A stretch of DNA of 64,000 nucleotides from JBAXPV01 sp037132075 (lineage in GTDB: Bacteria; Bacteroidota; Bacteroidia; Bacteroidales; CAIXZF01), in contig JBAXPV010000003.1 of assembly GCA_037132075.1 (NCBI GenBank), positions 1 through 64,000 on the forward strand, in the 5' to 3' direction. The notes beneath the pieces were generated by a model, which was not told the origin of the DNA, ran no database searches, and saw nothing but the letters and a program-made list of their open reading frames with translations. The position numbers and the translations under genes are program-made. Below are positions 1-10,100 of the stretch, in pieces. The stretch's first letter is position 1, and every line of letters begins with the position of its first letter.

Positions 1-257
1 ATGCACTCGAAGGTAGCCCTGTAGATTTTCAGCTGCCTACAGCTGAACAGTAACTTTTAATGTTATAATTAAGATGCCGCTAATCCAATAAGACAATCTT
101 GTTTTTTAGTAGCTCTTGATGAAAGCGATCAACAGCCGAAGTATAATATCCTGCATTTAACAGCTCATTGCAGAACAAGGGAAGGGTAAAGGATGAGGAA
201 GAAGGATTAGAAAGAAGTTTTAGGAGAGTCGTTGGATTCTCTCCTAACGACTAACGC
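1..257. other. Left-edge stretch with no supportable gene
   Basis: I see no open reading frame with a plausible start here. Read leftwards, one frame stays open for about 55 codons up to a stop near position 89, but it has no start codon and I recognise nothing in it. It could be a gene remnant. The right end runs into the heptamer repeat that finishes lpxK. Confidence 0.5.
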
Positions 258-276
258 CTAACGCCTAACGGCTAAC
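244..276. repeat. Tandem heptamer repeat (CTAACGN), about 4.7 units
   Basis: Four full copies of a 7-bp unit, CTAACG followed by a variable base, plus a partial fifth run through the 3' end of lpxK. The lpxK stop codon (258-260, complement) and its last five or six codons are made from this repeat. Seven is not a multiple of three, so gain or loss of a unit would change the C-terminal residues. Confidence 0.85.
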
Positions 277-1325
277 CTTTTCCCCACAAACTCCATCATC
301 CTCCGGTCAAACAACTCCTTATCCACAGGGTGGAATTCAACCTCAACAGGAATATAATATATAGGGAGGTCGATCAGGTCCTTGGCAAGTTCCGGGTCCC
401 TGAGCCTCATGGCATCTTTTTCCGTAGTCATGATGGCCTTATTTCCTGAGAAAACTTTGTTGAAGCTCTCGCGAAGCTTTGCCATATCGGCAGAGGTGTA
501 TTGATGATGATCAGGAAAAATCAGGGTAGAGAGCTCCTGGCATTGGTTCTGGAGGTAGTTTTCCAGTGGCAGCGGATTGGCAATGCCTGTCAACATGAGG
601 ATCCCGTCGAAATTCTTTCGTTTGAAGAGCCTGGCTGAGGCATTCATGGCGACCGGCTCTCCAAAACAAAGATATGAGAAGAAAAGCGGCTGATCAGGTC
701 GGGGATTTATTTGCTCTTTATAAGTTCTTTTGGTGATAGGGGAGAAGATCTTGGGTGTTTTTGTTACGACGATCAGATCGGCTCTTTCGGCCCCTTTTCG
801 GGATTCTCTCAGGCGTCCTGCCGGTAGAATCCAATCTTCGAAAAACGGTTTGTGATAATCACTGAGAAGAATATTGATCCCGGCTTTAACAGCACGATGC
901 TGGAAGGCATCATCGAGGATGATGACATCCAGGTCAGGATGAAGTCTTAACAACTGATGTATGCCGTTTCTTCTGTCTTCGTCAACAGCAACAATGGTAT
1001 TTTTGAACTTTGTGTGATATTGCAATGGTTCATCACCAAGTGTATCAACGCTTTCTTCGTCGGAAGCCAGGTGAAATCCTTTTGTTTTTCTTTTATATCC
1101 GCGGCTTAAGATGGCAATTTTGTACTTTTTGCCATAAAGATTAATAAGATATTCAACATGCGGAGTTTTGCCAGTACCGCCCACACTCAGGTTTCCAATA
1201 CAGATCACAGGCAGATCAAATGACTCCGCTTGCAACATGCCCCAGTCATAGAGTTTGTTGCGAACCATCATGCCCCAGCCGTATAGCACAGAGAATGGAA
1301 GCAGTAGCGACCAAAGCCCGCTCAT
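258..1325 (-). CDS. lpxK: Tetraacyldisaccharide 4'-kinase
   Basis: LpxK phosphorylates the 4' position of the tetraacyl-disaccharide lipid A precursor at the cytoplasmic face of the inner membrane, the sixth step of the Raetz pathway. The 355-residue product has the usual length. It has a hydrophobic N-terminal segment (about residues 5-20) and the family's atypical Walker A loop GGTGKT at 49-54, followed by PH. The start M-S-G-L-W-S is the natural one, about 125 bp from the divergent Nif3-type gene. The last residues (RLAVRR) come from a tandem DNA heptamer, so the extreme C-terminus is probably not functionally constrained. Its presence implies a standard LPS-bearing outer membrane. Confidence 0.95.
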   Translation of the reverse strand: MSGLWSLLLPFSVLYGWGMMVRNKLYDWGMLQAESFDLPVICIGNLSVGGTGKTPHVEYLINLYGKKYKIAILSRGYKRKTKGFHLASDEESVDTLGDEPLQYHTKFKNTIVAVDEDRRNGIHQLLRLHPDLDVIILDDAFQHRAVKAGINILLSDYHKPFFEDWILPAGRLRESRKGAERADLIVVTKTPKIFSPITKRTYKEQINPRPDQPLFFSYLCFGEPVAMNASARLFKRKNFDGILMLTGIANPLPLENYLQNQCQELSTLIFPDHHQYTSADMAKLRESFNKVFSGNKAIMTTEKDAMRLRDPELAKDLIDLPIYYIPVEVEFHPVDKELFDRRMMEFVGKRLAVRR

Positions 1326-1451
1326 GTGGAAAAAATTAGTTTCCTTTTATGGAAAAAATTACTTTTGATCATCGTAGGCTGTGTTTTACTGTTTTGGGTA
1401 AAAAAGGTTGCCTTCCGGATATTTAAAAATCTTGTTTAACAAAGGATTAGC

Positions 1452-2546
1452 ATGCAGTTAAAGGAAATTACCCGGGTTTTGGAAGCGTTTGCGCCTCCTT
1501 CATTACAGGAAAGCTATGACAATAGCGGCTTACAAGTGGGAAGCCCTGAGCAGAAAATCCGGGGGGTATTGATAAGCCTGGATCTCACAGATGGCATCTT
1601 ACAGGAAGCCAAAGCTAAGGGGTGTAATATGGTGATTGTACATCACCCCTTAATATTCAAAGGATTGAAGCGGCTCACTGGCAAAGGGATGGTGGAGCGC
1701 CTGGTGATGAAGGCAATTCGTGAGGATATTGCCATCTATGCCATACACACCAACCTTGACAGTGTTGACAAAGGTGTGAGTGCTGCGCTGGCCGCGGTTC
1801 TGGGTTTGGTTGACACAAAAATTCTCTCCCCGCGGAAAGGATTGCTGCGAAAACTCGTGACCTTCTGTCCTGCGGATCATACAGAACCGGTAAGAGAGGC
1901 CATTTTTAAGGCCGGGGCCGGGGAAATAGGAAACTATGATTCCTGCAGTTTCAATATCGAAGGCATGGGAAGCTTTCGTGCCATGGAAGGGTCAAATCCT
2001 TTTGTCGGGAAGATAGGAGCTTTGCATTTTGAGAAAGAGATTCGGATAGAGACCGTTTATCCTGCATATCTGGAGTCTGCCGTATTATCTGCGATGCTCA
2101 AGGCCCATCCTTATGAAGAAGTGGCTTATGATATTTATTCTTTGGAAAATGTTCACAATCAGGTCGGTTTCGGAATTCTGGGCTCATTGCCGGAAGCCCT
2201 GGATGAAATTGATTTCTTAGCAATGTTGAAGGAAATGACCGTAGCCGGCTGTGTGCGTCATACGGAACTACTGAATAAAAAGATCAAGAAAGTGGCTTTG
2301 TGTGGAGGTTCAGGCAGTTTCCTGATTAAGGAAGCTATTCAGGCTGGCGCTGATGTTTTTGTTGCCGCGGACATGAAATATCACGATTTTTTTGAAGCTG
2401 AAAGCCGCATCATCATTGCAGATATTGGTCATTATGAAAGTGAACAATTTGCAAAGGCTGTAATATATGATCTTATTCAAGAAAAATTTCCTACCTTTGC
2501 AAGCTTTATTTCCGGGGAGAACACCAACCCTGTACATTATTTCTAA
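1452..2546 (+). CDS. Nif3-like dinuclear metal centre protein (YqfO type)
   Basis: Member of the NIF3/YbgI/YqfO family, which forms toroidal hexamers carrying a two-metal site in each subunit. Its biochemical role is unsettled; GTP cyclohydrolase I type 2 is a common but weakly based annotation. Likely metal ligands are the HH pair at 64-65, H98 and D102 in the segment HTNLDSVDKG, and the C-terminal motif GHYESEQ. At 364 residues it is the long form, with an inserted PII/CutA-like domain around residues 130-240 between the two halves of the metal domain. It is followed 12 bp later by the zinc-ribbon gene, a pairing widely seen in Bacteroidota, so the two probably form an operon. Confidence 0.9.
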   Translation: MQLKEITRVLEAFAPPSLQESYDNSGLQVGSPEQKIRGVLISLDLTDGILQEAKAKGCNMVIVHHPLIFKGLKRLTGKGMVERLVMKAIREDIAIYAIHTNLDSVDKGVSAALAAVLGLVDTKILSPRKGLLRKLVTFCPADHTEPVREAIFKAGAGEIGNYDSCSFNIEGMGSFRAMEGSNPFVGKIGALHFEKEIRIETVYPAYLESAVLSAMLKAHPYEEVAYDIYSLENVHNQVGFGILGSLPEALDEIDFLAMLKEMTVAGCVRHTELLNKKIKKVALCGGSGSFLIKEAIQAGADVFVAADMKYHDFFEAESRIIIADIGHYESEQFAKAVIYDLIQEKFPTFASFISGENTNPVHYF

Positions 2547-2558
2547 ATCTGCTGCTAT

Positions 2559-3428
2559 ATGGCGACTGCAAAACCAAAAGGAAAAACCCTTAAATCGAAA
2601 GAGGATGGCCTCGACCAGGCTTCAGCACCCGCTGAGCAGGTATCAACAATGGAAGCCCCAGCCAGGGCTGAAGAGCATTGGGACGATAAAGTGGATGTGA
2701 CCATTGAAAAGAAACTGTATTCCTTATACAATCTTCAACAGACTGACTCTCAGATCGATCGTATCAAGATCATTCGTGGTGAGCTTCCGTTGGAAGTTCA
2801 GGATCTGGAGGATGAGATCATTGGATTACAGACCAGGCTTGAGAATCTGAAATTGGAAACGGATGTGCTCGACAAACAAATCCAGGAGAGGAAATTACAG
2901 ATTAAGGACAGCCAGATTCTTATCAAGAAGTATGAAGAGCAGCAAATGAATGTCCGTAACAACCGGGAATATGACTCTCTTTCCAAAGAGATTGAATTCC
3001 AGGGACTTGAGTTGCAACTTTGTGAAAAACGGATTAAGGAATTTACTATTGGTTTCGAAGTGAAAAAAGAAGCCATCATCGCTGCTGAGGCAATTCTCAC
3101 TGAAAAAACCAGTGACCTTGATGCAAAAAAAGCAGAACTTCAGGATATCGTTGACGAGACTGAAAAAGAAGAACTGGCGCTCATCAGGAAGTCTGAGGAA
3201 CACCAGAAATTCATCGAGGAGCGTTTGTTGACTGCTTATCACCGGATTCGTAAGAATGCCAGAAATGGTTTGGCTGTTGTGCAAATCGAAAGAGGTGCCT
3301 GTGGAGGTTGTTTCAATAAGATCCCGCCTCAACATCAGCTAGAAATCAGCATGCACAAGAAGATTATCGTTTGCGAATACTGTGGCCGTATCCTTGTTGA
3401 TGATGCCATCACCCAGCTTGGGAAATAA
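2559..3428 (+). CDS. Coiled-coil C4-type zinc-ribbon protein
   Basis: A 289-residue protein with a low-complexity, Pro/Ala/Lys-rich N-terminal 45 residues, a long charged heptad-like coiled coil (about 55-225), and a C-terminal zinc ribbon with CxxC pairs at 248-251 and 272-275. This matches the C4-type zinc-ribbon (formerly DUF164) family, whose relatives have been proposed to act as nucleic-acid- or ribosome-associated factors. The precise function is unknown. It sits 12 bp after the Nif3-type gene with no visible terminator between them, so cotranscription is likely. The start is the first ATG after the Nif3 stop. Confidence 0.88.
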   Translation: MATAKPKGKTLKSKEDGLDQASAPAEQVSTMEAPARAEEHWDDKVDVTIEKKLYSLYNLQQTDSQIDRIKIIRGELPLEVQDLEDEIIGLQTRLENLKLETDVLDKQIQERKLQIKDSQILIKKYEEQQMNVRNNREYDSLSKEIEFQGLELQLCEKRIKEFTIGFEVKKEAIIAAEAILTEKTSDLDAKKAELQDIVDETEKEELALIRKSEEHQKFIEERLLTAYHRIRKNARNGLAVVQIERGACGGCFNKIPPQHQLEISMHKKIIVCEYCGRILVDDAITQLGK

Positions 3429-3442
3429 TCTGATCGTTATTA

Positions 3443-4339
3443 TTAGTTTGAGGCAAGAAGTGCAATTAAAATTACGATAGTAATTATTGCTTTCGCAGTA
3501 GCTGCTCCTGTAGCTGCAGCCCTGCTGCGTTTACGAATGAACTTGTTTTTATAACCTTCTTTATACATTTTTCGATCTACTCCCGGGGGCACGTTAATCT
3601 CCGGGCACTTATCGCCGCTTGCCCCAGCTGTTAGGAAAGCTGAGCCATAGGTCATCCCAAGGAAAAAGCCACCACAGCCATAGCCACTCTGATTTATTTT
3701 CTCTGCATCCAGCTCGCCCCTGTCGTAACTATTTGAATAATAGGATGTTTCTCGCTCTGGTTGAAGTGTTGCCAGACTATCGAGTCTCATGCTTTCCAGG
3801 CTATCCACACCGTTCAAAACTGCAGGTAACTCCACATAAGTTTTAACGATTGTAGGATCCGTTACTGAATCTGTTGCTTTTCCCGAGACAGAAGTTTTAA
3901 AAGGGTCATTTCCAAGGGAGTAGTTTTCAACGCTGCTTATCCAGTACTTTTTTACTTTGGTTGTTTCCCTTTCGCGAAAGCTCATGGTATTGTAGTTGAC
4001 ATCTGTCAGAATCCCTGTCAGTGTATCATTTGATTTTCTTACAAAGTCTTTTAAAATGAGATGATCATAATTTCTCTTGACCCAATGACCGTCTTTACTT
4101 ATATTGAAATAGTATTCTTTTGTTTCTAAGGAGTTCACTTCTGAAATCCGGATGTCGTCCAGGTTTCCACGTTTGACAAATTCCACCCGAATGGTATCAA
4201 TATAACGAATTTCTACCGACTCGATAAACTTACCTGATCTCAGTCCGATCTGATATGACCCGGGCGGGAGCAGGGTTTCCTGCCCCCGGCTTACTGTTGT
4301 CAACAGTAACAACAACGATATAATGACGTACTTTTTCAT
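3443..4339 (-). CDS. Secreted protein of unknown function with C-terminal membrane segment
   Basis: I do not recognise this 298-residue protein. It has a clear N-terminal signal peptide (MKKYVIISLLLLLTTVSRGQ), a beta-rich middle with repeated short strands, a Gly/Ala-containing segment, a basic stretch (KNKFIRKRSRAAA) and a final hydrophobic helix (about 280-296). The order basic patch, hydrophobic helix, end suggests an envelope protein anchored at its C-terminus. The gene directly upstream (4341-4658) ends 1 bp before this start, so the two are translationally coupled or nearly so. The 3' end faces the zinc-ribbon gene, and only 14 bp separate the stops. Confidence 0.75.
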   Translation of the reverse strand: MKKYVIISLLLLLTTVSRGQETLLPPGSYQIGLRSGKFIESVEIRYIDTIRVEFVKRGNLDDIRISEVNSLETKEYYFNISKDGHWVKRNYDHLILKDFVRKSNDTLTGILTDVNYNTMSFRERETTKVKKYWISSVENYSLGNDPFKTSVSGKATDSVTDPTIVKTYVELPAVLNGVDSLESMRLDSLATLQPERETSYYSNSYDRGELDAEKINQSGYGCGGFFLGMTYGSAFLTAGASGDKCPEINVPPGVDRKMYKEGYKNKFIRKRSRAAATGAATAKAIITIVILIALLASN

Positions 4340-4340
4340 T

Positions 4341-4658
4341 TTATATTAGATAAGCAATTGGTTTGTTGTCTATAAAGTGAATTCTCAGCGGGCCCCATTT
4401 TGTTTCAGGAAATTCGATATAGTCAATTGATTCGATGAACAAGTCATGGAGCCCTTTTTTCTTCTCGTAGATAATACCAAATTCTTTGATTTCAATGAGG
4501 ATGATCTCTTTGAGAATTGACTTATCTTTTTGAACGATTTTTCCTATCCTGAGTTCTTTCAGCTCTGCCTTGTCTCCCAGGTTTGGCAAACGTTTGTTTT
4601 GCGGGAAACCTGTATCAGAAAGCATCAGGATCAGTAATATACTTATGAGCGCTTTCAT
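4341..4658 (-). CDS. Small secreted protein of unknown function
   Basis: A 105-residue product with a typical signal peptide (MKALISILLILMLSDTGFPQ) and a predicted mixed alpha/beta mature part of about 85 residues. It contains no Cys or recognisable motif. It precedes the gene at 3443-4339 with almost no gap and follows the CsgG-like/barrel gene by 47 bp, so the three probably form one transcript. Both this protein and the next one talk about strand-rich segments near a signal peptide and may act on the same envelope structure, but that is only inferred from linkage. Confidence 0.65.
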   Translation of the reverse strand: MKALISILLILMLSDTGFPQNKRLPNLGDKAELKELRIGKIVQKDKSILKEIILIEIKEFGIIYEKKKGLHDLFIESIDYIEFPETKWGPLRIHFIDNKPIAYLI

Positions 4659-4705
4659 GGTTTTAGGATTGAGGTTAATTCAATAAAGATTTTGACCCAG
4701 GCCAA

Positions 4706-5839
4706 TTACTGAACTTTTGGTTTCCTGTAAATATTGAATCCAAAGGAGAATCCATAGGTAGTTCCATCTTTTCGAGGAGAAACGAACAGATTGACTGGGA
4801 TGTTGAGGTACCCAGATTTGAAGGTCTTTCCAACTGCAATTACCAATCCTGTTGATAGAACGGAGTTTCCACGGCTGTCTGGCCTGCTGGATACAGGATA
4901 GGCCTCGCCCGGACTTGGATGATCCTTTTCCAGGTACCATTTCTTATCTACTGTGTTATTGGCCCCGTCACCATACCAGCCATTGGCTCTATCGATGATA
5001 CGAAAGGTTGGCCCAAATCCGAATTCCCAGCCATGTTTTCCAAAGCGGAATCCATTCAGAAAAGCTACAGTGGGAATGAACTTGCCAGACTCTAGTCCCC
5101 CAATCAGGAAGATCCCTTCTATCAATGCCTGGAAATTTCCGGCACTCAGATATTGCCATTCCTGTTGCCATCCAAATTCAAACATTGCAGGTGACATATT
5201 ATACCCACCTTCACTTTCAGGGGCTTGTAGGATTTTTCCTGCCATCCCCGTTGTGTAAATACCTCCCATCCGGGGGCCATTCAAGCGAATCTGTGTTTTT
5301 GGACTTTCAATAGGGGCTTCAAAATTGACCAGTAATTCAGTTACGTTTGGATCTGTAGGCATTCCGACCAGGCGTAAGATCGAAATCTGGATCATTTTTT
5401 GTAATTCTGGTTGTAAATTTAAATATTCAGTGACATTGGTCTTTTCGACGATTTCTGATTTTACATCCAGGATTTTTAAACTGATCACGATTTTTTCGCC
5501 AAAGCGGTCAATGTTTCCCGTAAGGACTTTGTCGACATTTAATGTCTTGCCTGCAGCGACAACACAGTTCTTTCCAAAACAGGTTTTGATGTCTATATTA
5601 TTTTTTTTGATATTTTCGGCAGCATCATATTTATCCAAAAGAACATAAACATTGGTTTTTTCCAGTTCAAGCCTTACCATATAACTTACGGCTTCAGGGT
5701 CCTGGATTACACCTTTGCTGTCGATGCCCAGCACTGCAATTACTGGCTTGGGTTGGCTTTGGGCGTTTAAATTCATGACGAAGCATACTACAATTGCTAA
5801 GAGTGTCACGACTGATTTGATTTTCGCTGTTGTTTTCAT
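4706..5839 (-). CDS. Secreted protein with CsgG/LpoB-like N-terminal domain and barrel-like C-terminal half
   Basis: A 377-residue protein with a signal peptide (about 1-26). Residues about 30-160 look like the nucleotide-free Rossmann-like fold shared by CsgG, LpoB and TolB N-domains: a strand PVIAVLGI, a helix, then VDKVLTGNIDRFGEKIVI followed by SLKILDV. Two Cys in the segment KTCFGKNCVV could form a periplasmic disulfide. The second half (about 190-377) is Gly/aromatic-rich with alternating strands ending in GFSFGFNIYRKP, typical of an outer-membrane barrel or beta-sandwich. I infer an outer-membrane protein with a periplasmic sensor or assembly domain. It is first in a three-gene run with the two secreted genes downstream. 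Confidence 0.65.
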   Translation of the reverse strand: MKTTAKIKSVVTLLAIVVCFVMNLNAQSQPKPVIAVLGIDSKGVIQDPEAVSYMVRLELEKTNVYVLLDKYDAAENIKKNNIDIKTCFGKNCVVAAGKTLNVDKVLTGNIDRFGEKIVISLKILDVKSEIVEKTNVTEYLNLQPELQKMIQISILRLVGMPTDPNVTELLVNFEAPIESPKTQIRLNGPRMGGIYTTGMAGKILQAPESEGGYNMSPAMFEFGWQQEWQYLSAGNFQALIEGIFLIGGLESGKFIPTVAFLNGFRFGKHGWEFGFGPTFRIIDRANGWYGDGANNTVDKKWYLEKDHPSPGEAYPVSSRPDSRGNSVLSTGLVIAVGKTFKSGYLNIPVNLFVSPRKDGTTYGFSFGFNIYRKPKVQ

Positions 5840-6066
5840 GGCTCTTGTGTTTAGGGTTTGGTTTTGATTGATGAACCAAAATTACACCCGACCTATAGCC
5901 TACGAAAATTGATTTTTCAGGCCCTGATTCAATATTGAGGAATTTCATCTTTTAATATCGAATTGCTATGTTATTTGACTTATGAGTAAGTAGAAAATGC
6001 AACATAACATTGACTTTTTGCATTTTTCGTTTAATTTTACTTTGGAAATCAGTAAAAACTGCAAAA

Positions 6067-7077
6067 ATGGATTTTAAAGGTTATGAGGAAATCCAGGCAC
6101 TCTTGATGAATAAGCTGAAGAGTGCCATTCCGCAACACCTGTCATTAGCTGAGGTGTTATCGGATGTACTTGATCTAAGTAACGACAGTGCTTACCGGAG
6201 AATCCGCTGTGAGAGTGCTTTGTCAATTGATGAAGTTCGGAAAATATGCCGGCATTTTAAGATTTCATTCGATAGCCTGATGGCAAATGAAACAGGGGCT
6301 GCTAGTTTTAACTATTCCCCTGTTCGCTGCAGAGCGGACTTATTGCGATATCTAATCGGCATCCGTGATGATATGTTGAGAATACTTCATTGCGAGAACA
6401 AAAGTATCTCTTATGCCAGTTTTGATGTTCCGATCTTTCATATTTTTAAGAATCCTGAATATTTCCAGTTTAAAGTTTTTTATTGGTTAAGCTCTATAGC
6501 AAAAGATCCTGACTATAATGGAAAGAAATATAGTGTTAAAGACCTGGATATGGAGATCCTGGGAATTAGCCAGGAATTAACAGATATCTATGCTCAAATC
6601 CCTTCAATTGAATTGTGGACCGATAGTACCGTTAACAGCTTGGTGAAACAAGTTGAATTTTGTTGGATGGCCGGTCAATTTGTTGCCAAAGATGATATTT
6701 TTATATTGATTGAAAAAGTGAGGAACAGTATGGAAATGGTTCAACATGAGGTGGATATGAATGTTAAGTATATGTTGAACGGCCTACCGGGGGATCAAAA
6801 ACCTAATTTCCAGCTGTATCAATGTGACATTGAAATTGGGAACAACACCATCCTTGTAAACATGGGTGGGAATATGATCACCTACATAACATATCATACA
6901 TTTAACAGAATGTATACCTCAAACCAGGCTTATTGCAACCAGACGTCAGATTGGCTGAATAACCTCACACGACAGTCGAACCTGATCAGTGGTGTGGCTC
7001 AGAAAAATCGGTTTCTTTTTTTCAATGAAATATATTCCCGTCTTAATTCTTTGAGAGACAAGGTCGAAAAGGGATAA
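6067..7077 (+). CDS. Helix-turn-helix regulator-like protein (Bacteroidota family)
   Basis: The open frame extends upstream to 6010, but the ATG at 6067 (MDFKGYEEIQ) has the A-rich context typical of this phylum and leaves room for a promoter, giving 336 residues. Residues about 18-70 form an XRE-like helix-turn-helix (AEVLSDVLDLSNDSAYRRIR, then LSIDEVRKICRHF). The remaining 260 residues are helical with no enzyme motif. Homologues of this layout are common in Bacteroidota and are annotated only as hypothetical or HTH proteins. I infer a transcription regulator with a ligand- or protein-binding C-terminal domain. It ends in a strong intrinsic terminator and stands alone. Confidence 0.72.
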   Translation: MDFKGYEEIQALLMNKLKSAIPQHLSLAEVLSDVLDLSNDSAYRRIRCESALSIDEVRKICRHFKISFDSLMANETGAASFNYSPVRCRADLLRYLIGIRDDMLRILHCENKSISYASFDVPIFHIFKNPEYFQFKVFYWLSSIAKDPDYNGKKYSVKDLDMEILGISQELTDIYAQIPSIELWTDSTVNSLVKQVEFCWMAGQFVAKDDIFILIEKVRNSMEMVQHEVDMNVKYMLNGLPGDQKPNFQLYQCDIEIGNNTILVNMGGNMITYITYHTFNRMYTSNQAYCNQTSDWLNNLTRQSNLISGVAQKNRFLFFNEIYSRLNSLRDKVEKG

Positions 7078-7110
7078 AAAAAGGGCGACTCAAATATGAG
7101 CGCCCTTTTT
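7076..7110 (+). terminator. Intrinsic terminator, probably bidirectional
   Basis: An A-run and GGGCG pair with CGCCC and a T-run, with an inner CTCA/TGAG stem, an AATA loop and one bulged A. The hairpin starts at the stop codon of the HTH gene and lies 16 bp from the 3' end of the convergent T9SS cargo gene. With A and T runs on both sides it can end transcription from both directions. Confidence 0.9.
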
Positions 7111-7125
7111 CTGGATTTTTAGAAT

Positions 7126-10100
7126 TTAATATTTAATAATCTTCTTCAGGCTGGTTTTGCCGTTACTTACGACTTTAATTCCATAGATGCCAGCGGGAAG
7201 TTTACTCAAATCAAAGGATTCTTGTGTTTGACATAATACCTTTTTAGACTGAACAGCTTGTCCCAGCTCATTGATTACTTGGATGTCGGCATTCGTTACA
7301 GCTGCAGTAAAGCGAATCGTAACAAAGTCTTTGGCCGGATTTGGATAGACAGTGAATCCCTGATTCTGCTGGATGTCCTGAATTCCTACTGAAGTTGTAT
7401 CATTGATCCTAAAATCGTCGAAAGCAATACCTTCATTGTTATTCGTGGCATTACTCTGAAACCTGAACCTGAAGGCAACTTTAGCTTTATGAGCGAGTGC
7501 AGGAGCAGTATAAAAATATTGTGTCCAGCCATTATTAGTTCCGGCCCATTTTGGTGGCGCTACAGGTAAGTTTGTTGCCATACTATTATAAAATGTAGAA
7601 TCACCAACTTTTACCCAGGCACTGTCATTAACAGAAGCTTCCAGTACCATTGCATCTGAATTTGAATTGGTGAAAATATTGATCCAGACAGAAATACTAG
7701 GTAAAGCTAATGTAGTAAGGTCAAAACAAGGTGAGGAAACATAACTATTTGTGTTGTTATGGAAATTAGCCGTTAAGCCGGTAACCCAGGTGTTGACACC
7801 TGAATGGGCAGTGTTCAGATTTGTTTTTGTAGGAGTTCCTAATGCCCATTCATTTAATCCTGTGATAAAGGCACTCGACCATCCATTAAAAGTGCTTCCC
7901 TCAAAATCCTGAGTATAAGGATATGTTGAGACAAAAGGTTTGTTATAAACAGCAACGTTTAAAGAGTCATTGTTATGGTTTGCATCATTACTTATTGCAG
8001 TCACGAATTTACAAACATGAGGTCCGGGTGTAGAGAGATTCACTGTTTGTGTGAAAGTATATTGAACAGTATCACCGGGTTGCATTGTGTTGGTGATTAT
8101 TCCTGCTCCGGCTACACCGTCGATGTCAAACATTACCGGGATATTACTAATAGGAAGGTTGCCGAAGTTCTTGACTTTTACGGTAACAGCTTCAGCGTTG
8201 CTAAGGTCGCAATCTGAGAATGGACTTACAACTGAGAGCATTCCTGCATCAGGTTGAACGAGGTTTACAGAAACCTCATCAATTCCAATGTCTGAAGTGC
8301 CGGCATTATTGGCTGTTGCTCTAAAACGAAGGATGACATGGCTGGATACGGTATCGCCTAGGAGGACAACTCTTTGGGTCCAGGTAAGTGCGATATTAAA
8401 CTTGGTGAGGTAATTAAACGTAGTCCCGCCATCTCTGGAGATCCAGATTGCCAGGGAATCGGTTCCGTTTGTATTCATTTGATAAAACCTTAATTCTTTT
8501 GTTCCGGGCAAAGTAAAGTCCAGGTAGAGGTCCATTGTTCCCTTGGTGCCGCTTGCATTGCCTGCCGTATGGAACCTGGCAGATTGAATGGTGTTGTTTG
8601 CGCCTGCAGGTGTATAAGCACCATTTGTAATGTTAGTCCAGGCTGCTGAGGCTCCGTCATTGGCTTGCCTCCATGAGTTGTTGCCAGTTGGAACAACATT
8701 ATTCCAATAAAAATCAGGGCTGTCATGAGTTCCTAATTTACTGACCCAGGCGCTGTCGAAATGCTGGAAGTAAGGAATAGGAGCATAGCTTTGATAAAAT
8801 ACGTTTAATGATGTGCTGTCATTGGAATGATCAGAATCTGTATTATCATTGGGTTGAGATGACCATGCTTTTATTTTAGAAATCCCAGTAGAGGGGAATG
8901 TAAAAGTACCAAGTACTATATTGTTCTCAGAGGCACCTGGAGCAATATTCCCTCCCCAATTTGTTGCAGGTTGAATTACACCGTTCACAGACCATCCAAG
9001 TACAGCAGCAGTAAGATTATTTGATCCGAAATTATTCAGGTTGACTTTAACAGTATCAGTCAAGTTAGACAAAGTAGGAGTAGGTTGTGTAATCGCTGTG
9101 ATTCCAGCATCATCACCTTGTACTAAGGTAATACTAACACCATCCAGACCTATGTCTGAAGTGCCGGATGCGTTGGTGGCATATGCCCTGAACTGAAGGA
9201 CTACGTGAGTGGATACAGAAGTGCCCAGATCAATTTGTTTTTGTTCCCAGGCTGTGGCTGTTGTAAATTTCTGTAGTTTGGTGAAAGTTAGCGCTGAGTC
9301 AATTGAAATAAACACATTGAGGCTATCTGTTCCACTGGTGTTCATATACCAGAATTTCAGTCGTTTTGGGCCTGGAGTTGTAAAATCAAGACAAAGATTC
9401 ATCGTTCCGTTGGTGCCAGCTGTTGCGTTGGCTGCATGGAAACGTGCGGAATGAATGCTCCCTGAAGCTCCAGAAATGGCATAGGCTCCGTTGGTTGCGG
9501 TTGTCCAGCTCCCGCTGATCCCGTCGTCATTGCGTCTCCATGAGGTATTCCCGATAACTGGATTGTCAAGCCAATGATTATTAGGGACATCGCGTAACCA
9601 ATGAGCATTGATCCAGGTGCTGTCAAAGTTTTCAGTAAAGGGAATGGGTGCCCAAACCGGCACATAAGTAGGACTTACAATACATCCGGAACCAGGCGTA
9701 GCATAAATATACATATTATTTAAAACACCGTATGAATTGGCACTCTGTGGTGAAGAAGTTATCCAGTTTGACCCAACATTGTTGTCAAGATTCGGATCAC
9801 AAAGCATGAGCGTCGCTCCAAGCCCGCTTGGCGGAGTTGGCCAGGGTGCAGCATTGTTATATTTAACAGAATCAATGGTAAGACCAAGACTGTCTTTCAA
9901 GACAATAGTCCCGCCGCCATTATTGGGAAGGCTACCTGTTGTCCATTGCTGTGTCCCGGTAATTCCAAAAAAAGCATCGGCAACGCTTGAATGTCTTGCA
10001 ACCACAACATACTGCCCGTTTGCCAGGGTATAAGACGGGAAAGTGTAAGTTACCGGGGTCGTAATCTGGTATCCGGTCATGACGATAGGCGCGGAGGTAT

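Noticed and set aside
1..257. Open minus-strand frame of about 55 codons ending near 89
   Set aside because: It has no start codon and no recognisable motif. It is left as an unexplained stretch.
4680..4940. Minus-strand open frame of 86 codons
   Set aside because: It lies out of frame within the end of the CsgG-like gene and has no family signature.
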